DNA from: Oreocharis arfaki
Taxonomy: Eukaryota; Chordata; Aves; Passeriformes; Paramythiidae
Length of the DNA stretch: 64,000 bases
Assembly (NCBI GenBank): GCA_013398015.1
Contig: VZRR01002171.1
Location: 434,001-498,000, forward strand
Direction of reading: 5' to 3'
The notes under the pieces are model-generated. The model saw only the letters and a program-made list of their open reading frames with translations, was not told the DNA's origin and made no database searches. Each line of letters opens with the position of its first letter. Positions within the stretch are counted from its first letter, which is position 1. The position numbers and the translations under genes are program-made. Shown here one piece after another: positions 24,758 through 38,925 of the stretch.

Positions 24758-27700
24758 GTGGGAAGTACTAGCGTTGTCCAGAAATTAATTCAGTGGCGGA
24801 AGAGATCTCCTTAGAAAGGTCAGGAAAGGGCAGAGTGAAATTAGGCCGTTTTGCTGCATTAGCTGGAATCTGTGGCTGTGCTAGGATGGCAGGAATGGGG
24901 AGTGGAGTGCTCCTGCATTTGGTCAGCCTCTCCTAAATCTTGATGACAAATCTGCTTTGCTAGAGTTCTATGAGAAATGCTGATAAGTGTTCTCGATGCA
25001 GCAATATGTGCCAGCATCCTCTTTTGTATTCCCTCTACTGGTCCTGGTTTACTGAGAAATGAGGCAGCATCTTTGGCTTGATCCATCTGCCCACGCAAAG
25101 GAAGGCAGATCTCCCAAAGTCCACTGCAGCGTGATAAATGGCCCATGCTCCTGTTCCCCTCTGATGATGAAGGGTTCCTCTCTTCACAAATTGAAAATGT
25201 TACCCTCTCCTCCCTGGAGTGGGAGAGTTGATCGCATTAGCTCTGCTGTTCCTAACAGCAGTCCTTCAAGTTCTGCTAGAGCAGGATCATGAGCTTGAAG
25301 GCAATTGTGTGGACTTGTTCAGCTTCTTTTGGCCATACCTGAGATTTTGGGATCTGTCTTGCTTGCAGGTTGGAAAGATTTAAGTGGCAGATAATGAATA
25401 GGTGTTTAGGTGAGAAAGATACAGAGAAGTAAGATTGATTTCTGATGTTTACCTTTTGGTGTCTTTGCACTGAGGATGATAAATGCAGTAAAGCTGTAAC
25501 TGTTGTCAACCCTGAGAACACCCTGCCCAGACATCTCCAGTATAGCCTACATCAAGAACAATAGCTGCCTACCCAGGTAAAGCAACAGGATCCAGTGTTG
25601 GTCTGTAAGGCCATGGGAATTGCAACATCTCTTCAGCCGTCTGGTTCACCTTGAGTTGATGGAGCCTGGGCTCTCAAAGTGGCCAGCACCAGCTGTTTTC
25701 AGCCAAGGTTGGAGAAGTGGTGGGTGATCATCAGGGTGGGCAGACACGTTGTTCTGCATTGTTCCTGGTGTGAACCTCCAGCTTTCAAGGCTGGCATATA
25801 CTGTGAAGAACATAGCTTATTAGTGGTGTCTGTGTTAAGTTTGAATTGCTTGCTATTACAATTGCAGTAACACTTGTAGAAAGTTGATACATTCTTTCCA
25901 TTAGGCACTTCTTTCAGCATTGAGTTCCACTCTCTAATTACATGTTTCTCAAAAAAGTTTGATTTTGTTGGTTCGAATCTGCCACCTTTGGGTTTTGTTG
26001 TATGTCCTTGCTTTCTTTTGAGAGTCAGAAAGAATGGACCCTCTCCTTTTTACCATTCCCTTCTCTGGAAAATTGTATCATGTCCAGTGCTAATAATTTT
26101 TCTTCCTGAAATTAAAAAGAAAAAAACAACCTTTTATGTCAATTTTCATAGGAGGGATTTTCCATGTTCTATTTTCATTGACCTTCTTTGACCTACTTCT
26201 GCAAAGTGAAGTGAGGAGTATGTAGGAGTATGTATACAGTCTTCAGCAGGAGTCTGGAAGACATATATAAGTGTATTTCCACTATATGTAATACCAGATT
26301 TTTTTTCTGCATGCATCCTAGCATGTATGGACTACTTTCACCATTAAAAGAAAAAGTTAATACATTCATTTATGGCAGGTTGTGATTTGTGTGTGACAGT
26401 GTGTGGTGCTGGGGCATTTGTAAACAGGGGCCTGTTAGAAACAGAAATATGTACCTTGATGAAGTGATGCCCTGCACTGAGGGCAGACCCACAGCTGTTA
26501 AAAAACTTTTGAGTGTGAACCCAAATCTTCTGTTTTCTCTTTTACTCTTGTGGCTGTATGGCAGGGTTTCCATTGGGTGCCTGGCCTAGGATGCTACAGC
26601 AGCTGGGGTCCAGAGCCTTCTGCAGAAGGTGGGATCCAGAACCAGAAAGGAAAAATATCTATAAACTCATTAAACTGTTCAGGACTATAATATTGTATTA
26701 AAATCAGAAATCAGGTATTGAATCGGAGTCAGAGCATAGTGCAGACGCATTACAATCCGGTGGCCATTGTCTTGACTCAAGCCCAGCAAAATGAAGGGAA
26801 TTCAGGATGAAGAGGAACCGGTTTGAGTTAATATTTCATTTTCAACTTGTGTCAAAGCAATTTAGTTGTTCTCTTCCTGCTCCTTCTTTCTGTCCCCCTC
26901 TTCCTCAGTGGTGCTGTTTAAGGACAGTTTCCAGCCTTAACCCTGAATTACCTTCCTTTGGGGTTTCAAGTAAGAGGCTGGATAATGCTTTAGTGTAGGG
27001 GTTTTTGTAGTTTAATTTATTTTTGTTGGTAAAGAACATTCATCACTCATTTAATCCAGAAGGTATCTATTGATTCCTTTCTCCTCATTTGGTATTTTCT
27101 GACATTTTATAACACTTGCTATTGATTTATACAAAATCTGTAGTCCGAATGTCCCAAGGAGTGCTTTATTCACTTGTCGTTTGCTGTTTTTCTTAACTAA
27201 TAAATTTAACAGTCATGTACATCCAGTCTGTTAAGATCTTGTGGCTCTGCTTTCAAAGAGATGACAGTCTGCCACTAACAAATGAGTAATTCTTTCAGGC
27301 AGGAGCTTAAAAGTTGCAAGATAGGCAAGACAGAGAAACAAGCTCCTCCTTGAGTGGTTAGCAGACAAAGCAAGCTCCTCTACTCAAAGGACACTTAGGT
27401 TAAGGTAGGGAAAATAGAGCTCTGCCTCAGCCTCTGGAATGTCACACATTGTGGTGCTCTAATGGCAACTTTATTTTTAGCTTGTCAACAGGTAATCAAT
27501 TTAGGCGGCACATGCAGCAATACGTACGAGAACAGGTACATCTAAGCTGCGCTGATCTGCCACACCGTCAGCTTGCCAGGGGCTTTAGTTCTGCAGCTGC
27601 AGCAGGGTGCAGGGGCTCCATCAGGAGGGAGTTGCCGTCAGCAACTGGCACCCGAAACCTCTACTGGGGTTAATAGTCTAATCTATACTTCTAGAAGTGT

Positions 27701-30700
27701 TCAGGGGATTTCATGAGCCCAAGTTTCACTGAAGGGGAATGAATCGGGTCTCCTTTTTCACTGGTACTTTCTAAGCTAAGTTTTAACTTTGGGAATGAGA
27801 TACAAGCTTTGTGTGATCTCAAATATATGGGAGAAGATGCTGGAGTCCTTTGTATGAGGCGCCAGGGGGAAAGTGGGATCTGTGGAGCTCTGAGTACTAA
27901 GGAGGTTCTGTATTGGGTCTGGCTGAGATGGAGTTCATTTTCCTATAGCAGCCCTCACAGTGCTGTGCTTTGCATTGGTAGCCAGAAAGGTGTTACACAC
28001 TCTTACTTGCCCTGTGCATGCCTTGGTCTTGGACATATGCACTGCACAGTATGTGGGCATGGAGTTTAGAGAGACAAGGTGACTGTAAACTCCATCCAGA
28101 AAGATACTGACTCTGCATGGAGCCAGGAGTGGGGGATTCTTCTGCACCAACGGGGCCACTTGGGCATTGGGTGCACAGGTCTGGGAGTCCCCATCAGTTC
28201 CTCCCACTGTTGGCAAAGGCCTGTCCGTGGCGGGTGGTTTGTGTCAGGCTGAACTGAAGTCAGGTGACCTCTCTATAGGTGCCTTTCTTCTCTCACCTTT
28301 AATGAAGGGACTTTAATCAGGTATGCATAGGCGGCATTTACGTTCCACAATGCAGTTGAGATAAATATCATCATCAGAAACTGTCCTTGCTGTGTTTGGG
28401 ACATGTCCTGAGTACTGCAAGTTTGACAACAGTTCCCTATGGAATGATGTGTTCTATCTCTGGCGGTTATGCCAGACACCTTAAAAGTAGCCTGGTTGAT
28501 GGATAAGAGCGCTGTGTGAGTAGCTTTAATATAGGCTATGTAGGAAATTATGTAGCTGTGGTTTGGATTTAGTTTAGGGACAACTTATATTTTACCCTCA
28601 GAAACCACCGTATAGTTAAAAATTAAGATGTACTTAAGGATTTTTCCCTTTCATATATTACCATGCAGTGCTCTTTGATCTGGGTTATACTTGAAGACAT
28701 TTATCAGTTCTTCTTCTTCAGTCTACTGGAAAGTGCTAGAGGGGTCTCTTTGGTTTAAATCTCATGCCTCCATGAGTTAGGGTGCCAGCCATGAGTCTGG
28801 CACTGACAGCATGCGCTGTGATGAAAACTTGTGATCCAAGAGTCAGAAATGCATAGAGATGTTCTGCACTGAGGGATCCCAGGGATCCCTTAGTTCACTG
28901 GTTCACTCCATCATCCTCTGATGAGAAAACTGAGAAATGAGGGTTATTTCGAGGCTGCAATGGGTAAGGATAGGTAGAAAACAAAACTGTAGCAAGAACT
29001 TCATGCATACCAGGTAGTACACTTCAGGGTTTAATTCATGTGGAACTGGCAACAGAGATCAGAGTACAATACTTGGTTAGTGAGAAGGAAATGAAAGATG
29101 GGCATATCTAGGACTATTAGGAGAGCATAACACTTTGAAAGAAATATGTTGGAATGTTATGAGCCCATTCTGTGCTGTGTCTGAGATGACCTCACCATAG
29201 CTTTTGAAGGACACGGCAAAAATCACTTACATTTGTCCTTGCATCCCTCCAATAACTGTATCAGTCTACTGGTATCCAGCACGATGCTGCATCTCCTAAG
29301 AGTGGAGTTCAGTTCTCCACTGAAGACCCTTTGTAGCACTGATTTCACCAGGAGGCACCCAAATCCTTTCCTGCTTCATTGTTCTTCCTGATTATGCCAT
29401 TGGAGATCTCCAGTCAACCTTGCTGGGGTGGCGATGTACCCTCCTGACTATATCCAGCATAGGTCGTGCTACTGTGCTCTGCTGGCTAGGCAAGGGCTGT
29501 GTGAATGTGAGAAGCCAGTCCTGCCCAGAAGCAGCACCCATTTCACAGTCCAAGCGTTTTGAAAAAACATTATGTGCTTGGGTAGCAGTTAGTATTCAAA
29601 AACACCTTCGTGTTCCTCTCACTTTTTTTTCTTCATGCTGCTGCCAGCTATATAGTGGTATCACAGTAATAAATTGGGGATATCTTAAAAAAAAAATTAG
29701 CCTGTTATTAAGAGTCAAACCCAATCCTCAGGATGGATTTCTAAAGCATCCCTGTTACCTTGTGCTGATAAGTCCGTTCTCACAGTTTCTTACTGTTGGA
29801 GATAGAATTGCAGCAAAAGCTTTTTACACTCAAAGCTATAATATCCAGAGATGTTTTGTTTAGTGTAAAATTGAGTATGTTGTATGAACTTCAAGCAAGG
29901 TACATTTGAGTTGAGTACTGGATTACGAGAAATGATGTATGGAGCTTCTTTAACTATGTGGAGTTAGATTTGATTCTTAGGGAATAAGTGACAGATTCAT
30001 ACATAGGGGAAAATTGAACTTCTCATCTGTATATTGTTTTTATTATGTTTTCTTTGCTTCAGGCTCTAACATATCAAAGACACTGTGGCCGAAAAAAGTA
30101 GTTTGATTTCCATCAATAAACGTCTTCATATTCTTGCAGCTCATGCACAGTTTTGGCTATTACATGGTGGTAAAAAAGACAAGGGAAAATCACGAAATAA
30201 TTCATTGCAATCCAGAGGAGCTTAGATTGGGAGCACTGCTAATGTTTACAATTATCGCCAAGCCCTTTCTGTGCGCTATCCATCTTAGATTTAGAATTAT
30301 GCTCCTGGCCCAGTATGAGTATGTCAGTATGTTGGTTTGCATCTGTCTGTGCCATATGCAGAGTAAGACAAGAATTCCTCCTGCTTTGTTTTTAATTTTT
30401 TTATTGTACCCCTCCAAAATCAGACCAGCTGTTGCCTAGATGCTGCCTTTCGCAAATGCCAACACTCTTAAAATCTCAAGGATCTGTTATCTATGTCATT
30501 ATATCTTGTTATCATCTGGGAGGAAGGTTTTGACATTGGCCGTACTGAGGGCCCTTTGTCACCCTGCTAATGTGGATCAAGCACTCTTTTGCTGCTGAGC
30601 AGTGGGTGGGTAGTGTTAGGCACGGAGTGCATTCCACCAAGGCCAGGTCAGTGGCTTTGGGTTATCTTTGCCTGATGTCTCTGTTTAATTAGGTAAAATT

Positions 30701-31664
30701 AATGTTTTTTCACCCAAACAGCAGATTTCTAATAATTTATGAACGAAAAGTCCCTTTGCATCTCTTTGGTTGCCAGCCTCATGCTCCCTCTGTGTCTGTG
30801 CAAGCATCTGGCTCCTTCTGGTGTTTGTACTGCTTTACCTTGTGCTCCTGGGTCTAAAAATAAAATATCCATATGTATAAGAGAAGCCGGTGTCCACGCA
30901 CACTTCTGGTACGTAACACAATTCCAAAAGTCACACTGAATGCAGCAGAAACCCACATTGCCCAAGCTTCTCTGATTGCCTAACTAATAGGCAAAAGGAG
31001 AGGAAAAAAAATAACAACAGAGGAGAATTTGGGAGCTGCAGGAGGAAGGCTCACGACATTGCCACAGTGTGGAGCAACATACGCTAAGTACTGCTTGGCA
31101 TACTTAGTTTTATGGAAAAGACATTGTCAAGCTGTGGAAGACCCCAAATTTTTAGCAATAGGTGTATGTGAAGCCTGAGGAAAATGGAAATGTTTTCCAG
31201 CAGCTTAGAAGAAATGTGTAAAAGGAGGGGCTTTTGTTTGTATTTCAGCAGCCCTGTGCAAAGGTCTGGCTCAGCACAGGGAGGATGGCTGGGGTCTGAA
31301 AATGGAAATCCCCAGGAGAAAATATGAACCTAAAAATTAATCCATTTATTTTTGTCTGCTTAGTAAATAAAAAATATGAATGACAGATAGTCAACACTTT
31401 AAAAAAATCACATCCTAATAGTAATAAGCTTTATGAATTTTAAAGTTATCACAGTGCATTTTTTTCTACAGGAAAGAGTTGTTTCAGCTAAAAGCATAAT
31501 TAAAAATTAATATTTGATTTTGTACTGAAGCAGTACTTCCAAACAAGAGTTTGTTCCTTGTCACTGACTGAAACCTTGGTTTCCATGTGCAGTGAGCTCA
31601 ATATTTTCAGCTAATCCATGATAAATGCTATAATGAAGTAGCAGGAAAAACTCTGGAGTTGGTG
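24758..31664. other. Unique non-coding stretch, no gene seen
   Basis: No gene or transposon is recognised. The longest open frames are 147 codons (29420-29863, plus) and 101 codons (30134-30439, plus), both without recognisable domains. The word TGGCACCCGAAAC at about 27646 looks like a retroviral primer-binding site, but no LTR lies to its left (see rejected). Local short duplications such as AGGAGTATGT twice near 26215-26235 are minor slippage. Confidence 0.55.
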
Positions 31665-31679
31665 TTTTTTTTTTTTTTT
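31665..31679 (+). repeat. Poly-T tract (15 T)
   Basis: An uninterrupted run of 15 T. On the minus strand it would be a poly-A tail, but the sequence to its right shows no recognisable retroposed gene or SINE and no flanking duplication was seen, so it is listed only as a homopolymer. Confidence 0.9.
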
Positions 31680-34600
31680 ATTTTGGTAAAAAAATCTAGA
31701 TGATGTTTTAAGGAGTTGATGAGGAGACTAAGCTGTCTCTTGACGAAATGAAAGATGGTGGTGCTTGGTGAAGGAGTGATAATGAACATCATAAGGAGAG
31801 CCTGGCCGTGTTCAGGGTATGTGGCAGGCATCTCTCAGTGTGATGCACAGAGAGCAAGTGCAAGCAGTTTTTTTAAAATAGCTTACACTGGGACTAATTT
31901 TTTCTGGTTTGGGGTTGAAATACTTGTGTCCTGCTGAACCCATTTCTGCATTGCTGAACCTGCGCTCTGAAAGAGCTCAGCAGCCAGTATGGTAATGAGC
32001 CCATTTCTATCAAAATGGCCTGTATTATTATTCATGTTTATTGGCTGCAGAGCAGTTCAGGAAGCACTTTTCAAACAGATACGCTGAAATATTTTCTTCT
32101 ACACAGACCCAGCAGCTATTTGTATTTCCTTCGCTTGAATCCACACCCCCATTGCAGTCTTAATTATAGTGACACCAAATGAGACAATTACTGCAATATG
32201 TGAAAAAGACACTTTTGGGAAGGGCTGTGGATAGTATTAGCAGTTCTACTATACTTTACATCTAATTAGGGCTGTTCCACAATGTCACCAACCCTCTGTC
32301 ATTACCCTGCGAACTCCCTGGCTGCAGCGATGCATTTGCTGGACCAGCAGGAACGTGTCAGACCACGGTCACACTCCCCCATATCTTTTCACGTGTGGAT
32401 CCTTCGTGTCGACCCTTTCACTCCCCTCCCATTCCCTCTCCCCCTTGAGTTCCCCCCCCCACCCGTGGTGTGACATTTTCTTCATGACAGTCTGTCACCG
32501 AACTGCACTTGCTGCTGCCTCGGTAAAGGCTTACAAAGAGAGTGTAACAGCCAGTGGCCAATCGAGTTTGTGCAAGCTCCATCAGCTATGGATGAAACAT
32601 CCACGAGAGAGAATAAGGACTTAGAAGAAAACTGGATAAAAGGGCTGCGACGAGAAGCTAGCTGGCAGGTTAGTGATACAAAGACATATGCTTGCAAGCA
32701 GATTAAATCTCAGTGCTAAAAATCTCTGAACTTTTTTACCTAAGCATAGGTGAAACGTGTATATTTATTTGTAACAATGCCTGAAAGCATATTCCTATAA
32801 GAGCAGTTATCATTATCTTCTTATTTTCTTAGAAAGAATAGTTGTAAGATTCCAAAGCTATCTATTCCAAATTGTAGTGCAAGTAAATAGTTTTATAAAC
32901 CTGCAGACATTACTAAATGCACACTTGCTTAATAAAGATCATTGCAATAACAAGTTGCAGGTGTCTGCTGTAATATCAAAGGAAATATGTGCCTTGTGTC
33001 TGTATATATGCAAGTTTAGTCCATTTAAAAATAACAATACACCAACTGTCACCCTGCTACTTAATTCTGTCATAGAAACTGTAACAAGGGATTTCTTTGA
33101 GCTTCTTTTAATGAGGCAACATCTTTAAATGCACAGTGCTTGTTTTCTTTATCATGCTGGACTCACAGTAGATGTGTATGCAATTCAATCCAAAACAGGC
33201 AGTTTTCATTAAGGAGTGCAGAGCAATAGGGTTTACATTATGCAGTACCTTTCTGGAGTTTCAGAATTAGATACTGTTTCAGACCTGCTAAGCCCCACTG
33301 AGTGGTTGTCGTTGCTCTTTACATTACATCCTAAGCATCGTCTGTGCACTTTTTCTGCTCTATTGCATTTTAATTAGTCAGTCAACAATATTCAAGAGTT
33401 GTGTAACCAAACAATTTTGTTTTTCCCTTTCTGCTTCTTACAAAGAGTTTTAAAATATTTTTATTATTTTTTTGTAATTACTTACTACTATATTTTCGTT
33501 ATGCCATCATACCAAATTCAGATAAAGTGCTGATTTTATTTTTTCCTATCAGGTGAAGCTGTGCAAGATTCCCAGCTTGGTAAGAGTTACTGCAGCAGTC
33601 TAAATGCTACAAAGCATGCTCCCTTACCCCAGAAGAAAAGCTGGTTTAGTTTGGTTGCCTTCCTATAACTTTGTTCTAGAGAGGGAAATACAAATGTCTT
33701 TTCAGAGGAGGTGATACTCTGTACAGTACTGCTTGTGGCTTGTATCATGGTGCCTTTCTGATTATCTCTCTGTACCACTGGCAAAATGAAGTATAGAATC
33801 AGGATGTTGTGAATATCAAAGCCAAATGATCCCTTTTCTCTATAAAGCTGTGACAGCAGGTGTGTGGAGGTAAAGGAGAGGAGATAGTCACAGTATGGGC
33901 ACAGCATGGGAGACCACCACTGCCACAAAGGATTGGACTCCACAAGTGGGTGAAGGAGTGGAAGACCTGGAGGCAATGAGGGAAAAGCAGGAAGAGAGCT
34001 GGGGCATTGGAGGTACCTGCAGCTAGCCTGTGTACACCACTAAATGATCTGGAAATCTGTTCTGCTTCCCTGGTTTGTGCTGTTTTTGCTGGATCAGATG
34101 AGTGAAGAGCAAGTTGGGAAAACATGGAAACAATTTTTCTCTAGTACCTGGCTGCAAACCAAGCATGCCATGGCAAGAAATTACTTCCAGTCAGGTGGTT
34201 CTGCCTCCTTTTTTGGGTCAGAGAGTGTTGCACCACTACGCAGTAGTGGTGGCAGCACAGTGAGGGCAGGAGTCACATGTGCTGTAGGTGCCATACCTAC
34301 AGCTGTGAGATGGACAAGGTGGGACCTTATCTCTTCAGAGACAATGTTCCCTGCTTCCTTTGCGTGGGTGCTCAAATGTCCCTCTCCTTCCCAGCACAAA
34401 TGCTGACTTGAGCAGCTTCCCTTCAGCAGGAGCACAGGGATGGCAGTTGTAGATGTTTTGCTCAGGGACTGCAACTCTGTTACATCTGAGTGAGATGTTC
34501 AAAGAAGCCCCTGGGAAGGGGTTATCCAATTCTCGCTCTGATTGTAACTCATCCCATATTTCTTGATGCTGCAAGGTCTTCTGAAGTCCCAGGATAGGGG

Positions 34601-37600
34601 AGAGCATCAGTCTTGAAAGGAGCTGATTTTAGAGTGAACACTGCAGAGCCAGAGCTTCTCTTCAGTCCTGTCTGCTGGGGAGCTCCAAGGTGATGGCGTA
34701 CATCCTTTCTTCTTAAATGGGCCAATTTTTTTTAGCACTAGGGTCTTATATCCATATTTAGTCTCCTAAATAAGTGTCCTGGTTTTCTGAAGTGCTGAGT
34801 ATCCTGGGAAGCCAACAGATATTTCAGTTTTCTTGGGCTTTGACATGTGACACCTGTGCTTCAGGGTGTGTACTGGGTACCTGTGGCATGGTCCTGGGGT
34901 CGGGGGCAGGCTGTGGTGTCACATGGCAAGTGCCATGGAGTGGCCAGTGTGCCAGTGTGCCTCTTGTAGTGAGAGACATGGCAATTCTCACTTTGCACTT
35001 GGAAAAATCAGGCCGCTTATTTAGCAGGCTAAATATAGGTTAAGCAGCCAAGCTTGAGCATCCTGCTTTAAAAATTCTGGCGATAGTCGTCATCTATCAT
35101 ACCTTTCAGCCAGCACACTCGTCATGCTGTGAGAGGTCTGTGCGGTAGCTCCATGCACATGAATAAACATCAGCTTACTAGTTAAAGAAGGAAGAAGCTT
35201 ACAGTATTTCTTTCAAGGGGATATACAGTTTGGAAATGGATCACATTCTCTCTCCAAAAGGGAATGAGTTTTCTATTAAGTAAAAAAAAAGTGCTAAAAA
35301 ATGATAATTCTGTTTTTGTCACTGAACTTCGACTTTTTTTCTTCTGTTGTTCTCATCATCTCAGACTTTGCTGTAGTGGTCTATATCTATTTTTGATTTT
35401 TCATAGACGAAGGTGGGCTTTTGTGCTCCTCTTACCAGACTTTCAGAACAGGTTTTCGAAACCTCCTATAATCCCTTTTCCTGATGTTTCCTTGGGAACA
35501 GCTTCTGACATCCGACAGATCTATAGCTGTCACAAAGCTAGCACAGTTTTACCACAGACCAGGCACATATTTGGGTGACTGCAACTGTGCTGATAGACTA
35601 AAGGTTAAGAAATCTATAAGGGTCTGGATGTCAATATTTAAAGAAAAAAGTCCTGCATATTTATAGAAACAAATGGATTTTCCTTCACATTTACCCATCC
35701 AGGGGAAGTTGTGCTCTCTGAGATGACAGAGTAACTCCAGTTGGTTTAAAAGTGAATTTTTCTTCTGCAAGTGAAAGCAAACAGTAATCCAAAATGTCCT
35801 GAGAAAGGAACAGTGCTCTGATCCCAGCAACTTGTCAGAGCCATGAATCCCCCTGCTGACATACTGAGATCTTGAAAACCACAATTTTCTTCCTAATTGA
35901 TGGCTCAATCAGAGTATGGCCTCTGTCTCAAGCTTACATTAAGCTTTGTCCTTGATATGCTGAGTTACTGTATAGCCTAAAATACACTGTCTGTATTGCA
36001 GAGGGAGGGGTACCAGAGCAAGAAAGATTTAAGTCATTCCAGAATAATTTGGGATCTTTCATCAAGACAGGCATGCAGTTGATGGAAAACAGGCATTTTT
36101 TTCAGAGCCTTCAGCAGACTGATGATCATTTCCTATGGAATAATCAAAGAAGACATCTCTTGCCATTTTCATTTAATTTTTAGTTCTCATAAACATTTGT
36201 GGGGAACAGGAGTAATTTGTCTGAAATGAGAGCTTACCAGGCTTTCAGAAGGCTGGTAGCAAAGCAACACACAGTGTAAAGTGCAAGAGACACAGTAACC
36301 TCTTTTCTCCTTTCCAGTATGGCCCACAAAGTCAATATTAATTGGAGAAGAACACTGGGTAATCACTGTGTATGTATGTGGGTTATATGTGCAGGTGTAT
36401 ATCTGTCCATCTGCGTGGGCATGTGCATGGAGTGTGTTCACATCTTCAAGGTGTGGCAGTGCTGAAGAGTGAATGTTTTGGAAAGGGAGATTTAGAAATC
36501 CCTGTCCAAAGTAATGTGTAAAATTTTCAAGTTATTTCCTGTTCTGTCTACAGTAGCCTTTCTTAAACCTTGTGAAGTTCCTAGTTCCTAATTCAATGGT
36601 TTCATAAGTATTTGCTCTCTTAGATCTACTGAAACAATGCAAAATGTTAAGCCATCGAAATTTTTGGGTTTTATTTCTTCCTTGTTTCACGAGGACATAA
36701 ATGCCATTCTGTGATGATAGAAACACAAGCAAAAGAACCTGCATTTTCTTTTTTCTTTTTAAAAATTTTTGGTTTTACTGATCACAGTAGTGATGGTGGC
36801 ACTGTTCTGTGTTGGTGGTAGCCAAAACAGCGCTATTAAACACCCGGTGATTCTAGCATGGAATATAATCTGCTACTTCTTGTATTATTTCACAAGTCTT
36901 CCGTGTGAAATCCTCCTTCCTTCCTTCAGGATACTGGATGTGAAAGTACTGGAAAATCTTTCTTGGTTACTCAAAGAAGGCAAGATTCAGCTGTAGTATA
37001 TCCAATAGCACCATTCTACTGTTTGCTGCGAACACTAAATGCCTTCAAATAGTGAAGTTGATGAAATTTTTTTGTGTGTGTTTGGGCTTTTTTGTTGGGT
37101 TTTTGTTTTCTTTTTCAGGTTTGTTTTTGGTTGGTTTGGGTATTTTAGGGTTTGCACAATTCAGTTATCTTAGACCAATAACTTCTGAAACTTAATTTTT
37201 TATTGTTCTACTGAATATTGAGTTTTCAATATCATCATGAAAAGATCAACTGCTGGATTAATTGTTTGTATTTTGTTTCCCATTTTGATATTTAAGGTCC
37301 ATGCCTGCAGGCTCCATGGTCCAGGTGTGGGTGGGCTGGATGGACTTCCATTCCCTCCATCCCCATGGGTTACCATGACAAAGGGTATTGTGGAGGCTTC
37401 ACAACATGATTGGCAACTGAGCAGAAGCATATAAACTGGAAATTCTTTATCAATTCTGCCTACAGTTACTGTTTTGGCTGTTGCTTTATTTGATTTCATA
37501 TATGTAATACATGTACATCATACTTCATAGTCTGATACTGACATAGGGAACTGTTATCTAGGAGTATTTGTGAGAAAATGAGTCGTACATGTAAGGCAGA

Positions 37601-38877
37601 GGCTGTTAATGAATGGCAGTGCAGTTATGTCTTGGGGTTGTTAGACTCCAGGGCTGGTATTTGACTGTCTGTGATGTTACATGGGCAACCTCTGACCTTC
37701 CACAGGCCATGTCAGTGCGCCCTGAGGCACCAGCCTTCAGGAGGGGTGGACACGCTGATCCCACTCCAGGCTGCTGGCAGTGATTTGTCGGTTCTCGGGT
37801 GTGAGGGTTAGGCCCTATCCCATGAGGACAAAACAATTTGCCTTGTTTTCATCACGCTCCAGGAAGTGGTCTCTCCTTGATGCTCCTCATCAAGTGGAAG
37901 CAGAAGGGGAGTATTCCCTCATCAGGCAGGACGGTGTCAGTCCTTCTAAAAGCTGGGATCAGGCTCGTAGCCGTAAGAAAAGAGACACAGATGCACCAGG
38001 ATAGTATGAAGTGTCTTTTTGATAATAAAATACCTAATTAGTGTAAAGAGAGATAGGACTGATGTGTGATATTGTATGGACTGTAGTTTTAGAAATCAAA
38101 CGCCGCAAGACTAAACCAAGGGAGAGGTTCTACCAACCTCGGCTATTTAATACCCTGTGAAATGCACTGTGCATGCTGTGCGTAGTTTGCTGCTGCTCAG
38201 TACTTTAAGCCTGTTCATAACCATTCACAGCACTTAAGATCTAAAGATACACTCATCCTTTGATAGGACGAGGTCAATTATTCTCAATTTATTGCCAGCA
38301 CCAAAGTGTTTATGCAGTTTTATTTTTAAGCTGAGTTTATGTTTTTCTAACATTAAAGACATTTGATAGTAAAAAAGAACATTTCATTTGAAGATTACTT
38401 TTCTGTGACATGTTTATATTAAAAATGTGCATGTGTGTATTCATATAAATGATACAAACTCTATCTTTTGGTTTTGCCAGGACACCACTTAGCTTGTTTT
38501 TAATATGCTAATAGAATGTTGTGCTGTCCTGAGGTATAAATGTGAAGTGTGCTGATGGGCAGACATCTGGGTCTGAGAATAACATTAATTAACTGCCATC
38601 TTTTTCCACTGGGTTTGTTCTTAGAATCATTCAAGTTTTGTGTTTTTCCCCTGCGCTACTAGGATGAGCATCCAGAGCCACGTTTAATACTTTCATCTTT
38701 TAATACCAGTGTTGTTTCAGAAAAATCTGTAGATGGGCGGCTCTGTTCCTGCAAAGCCTTGGGGGGGCAGGTTTAAATCCATCCCTCTGTAATGAACCAT
38801 TTAAGCATGTGCCTGAGAGAGGCCCGTGCCTAAGAAAACCCTATGTTAACTTTCTGGCCTGATGGAAATATAGGGTA
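31680..38877. other. Unique non-coding stretch, no gene seen
   Basis: No gene is recognised. Open frames reach 129 codons (33587-33976, minus) and 120 codons (34044-34406, plus) in a moderately GC-richer part at 33.8-34.6 kb. They overlap each other in opposite directions and have no known domain. A pyrimidine-rich tract ends in nine C at 32452-32460. A strong imperfect hairpin lies at 34225-34258. A G/T-only-rich strand runs at about 37060-37160. Nothing else stands out. Confidence 0.55.
37060..37160 (+). repeat. G/T-rich low-complexity tract
   Basis: About 100 bp in which the plus strand is almost all T and G (GTGTGTG, TTTGGG and GTTTTTG words). It is a strand-asymmetric low-complexity tract with no clear repeat unit. 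A shorter tract of the same kind lies at about 61720-61760. Confidence 0.7.
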
Positions 38878-38925
38878 GGATGGAATGGAATGGAATGGAA
38901 TGGAATGGAATGGAATGGAATGGAA
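38878..38925 (+). repeat. (TGGAA)9 pentamer microsatellite
   Basis: Nine perfect TGGAA units occupy 38881-38925, preceded by a partial GGA. The unit is the same pentamer (GGAAT) as human satellite II/III and also makes tandem CATTCCA words, the MCAT/TEAD core, on the minus strand. It passes directly, in the same 5-bp phase, into the ten-mer array that follows. Open frames across it are artefacts of periodicity. Confidence 0.95.

Noticed and set aside
27640..27665. Primer-binding-site-like word TGGCACCCGAAAC
   Set aside because: No LTR ends just to the left and no gag-like sequence follows to the right, so a retroviral leader is not supported.
29420..29863. 147-codon plus-strand open frame
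   Set aside because: No known domain or homologous family comes to mind. It includes homopolymer-encoded residues (A9 near 29690), which argues against a conserved exon.
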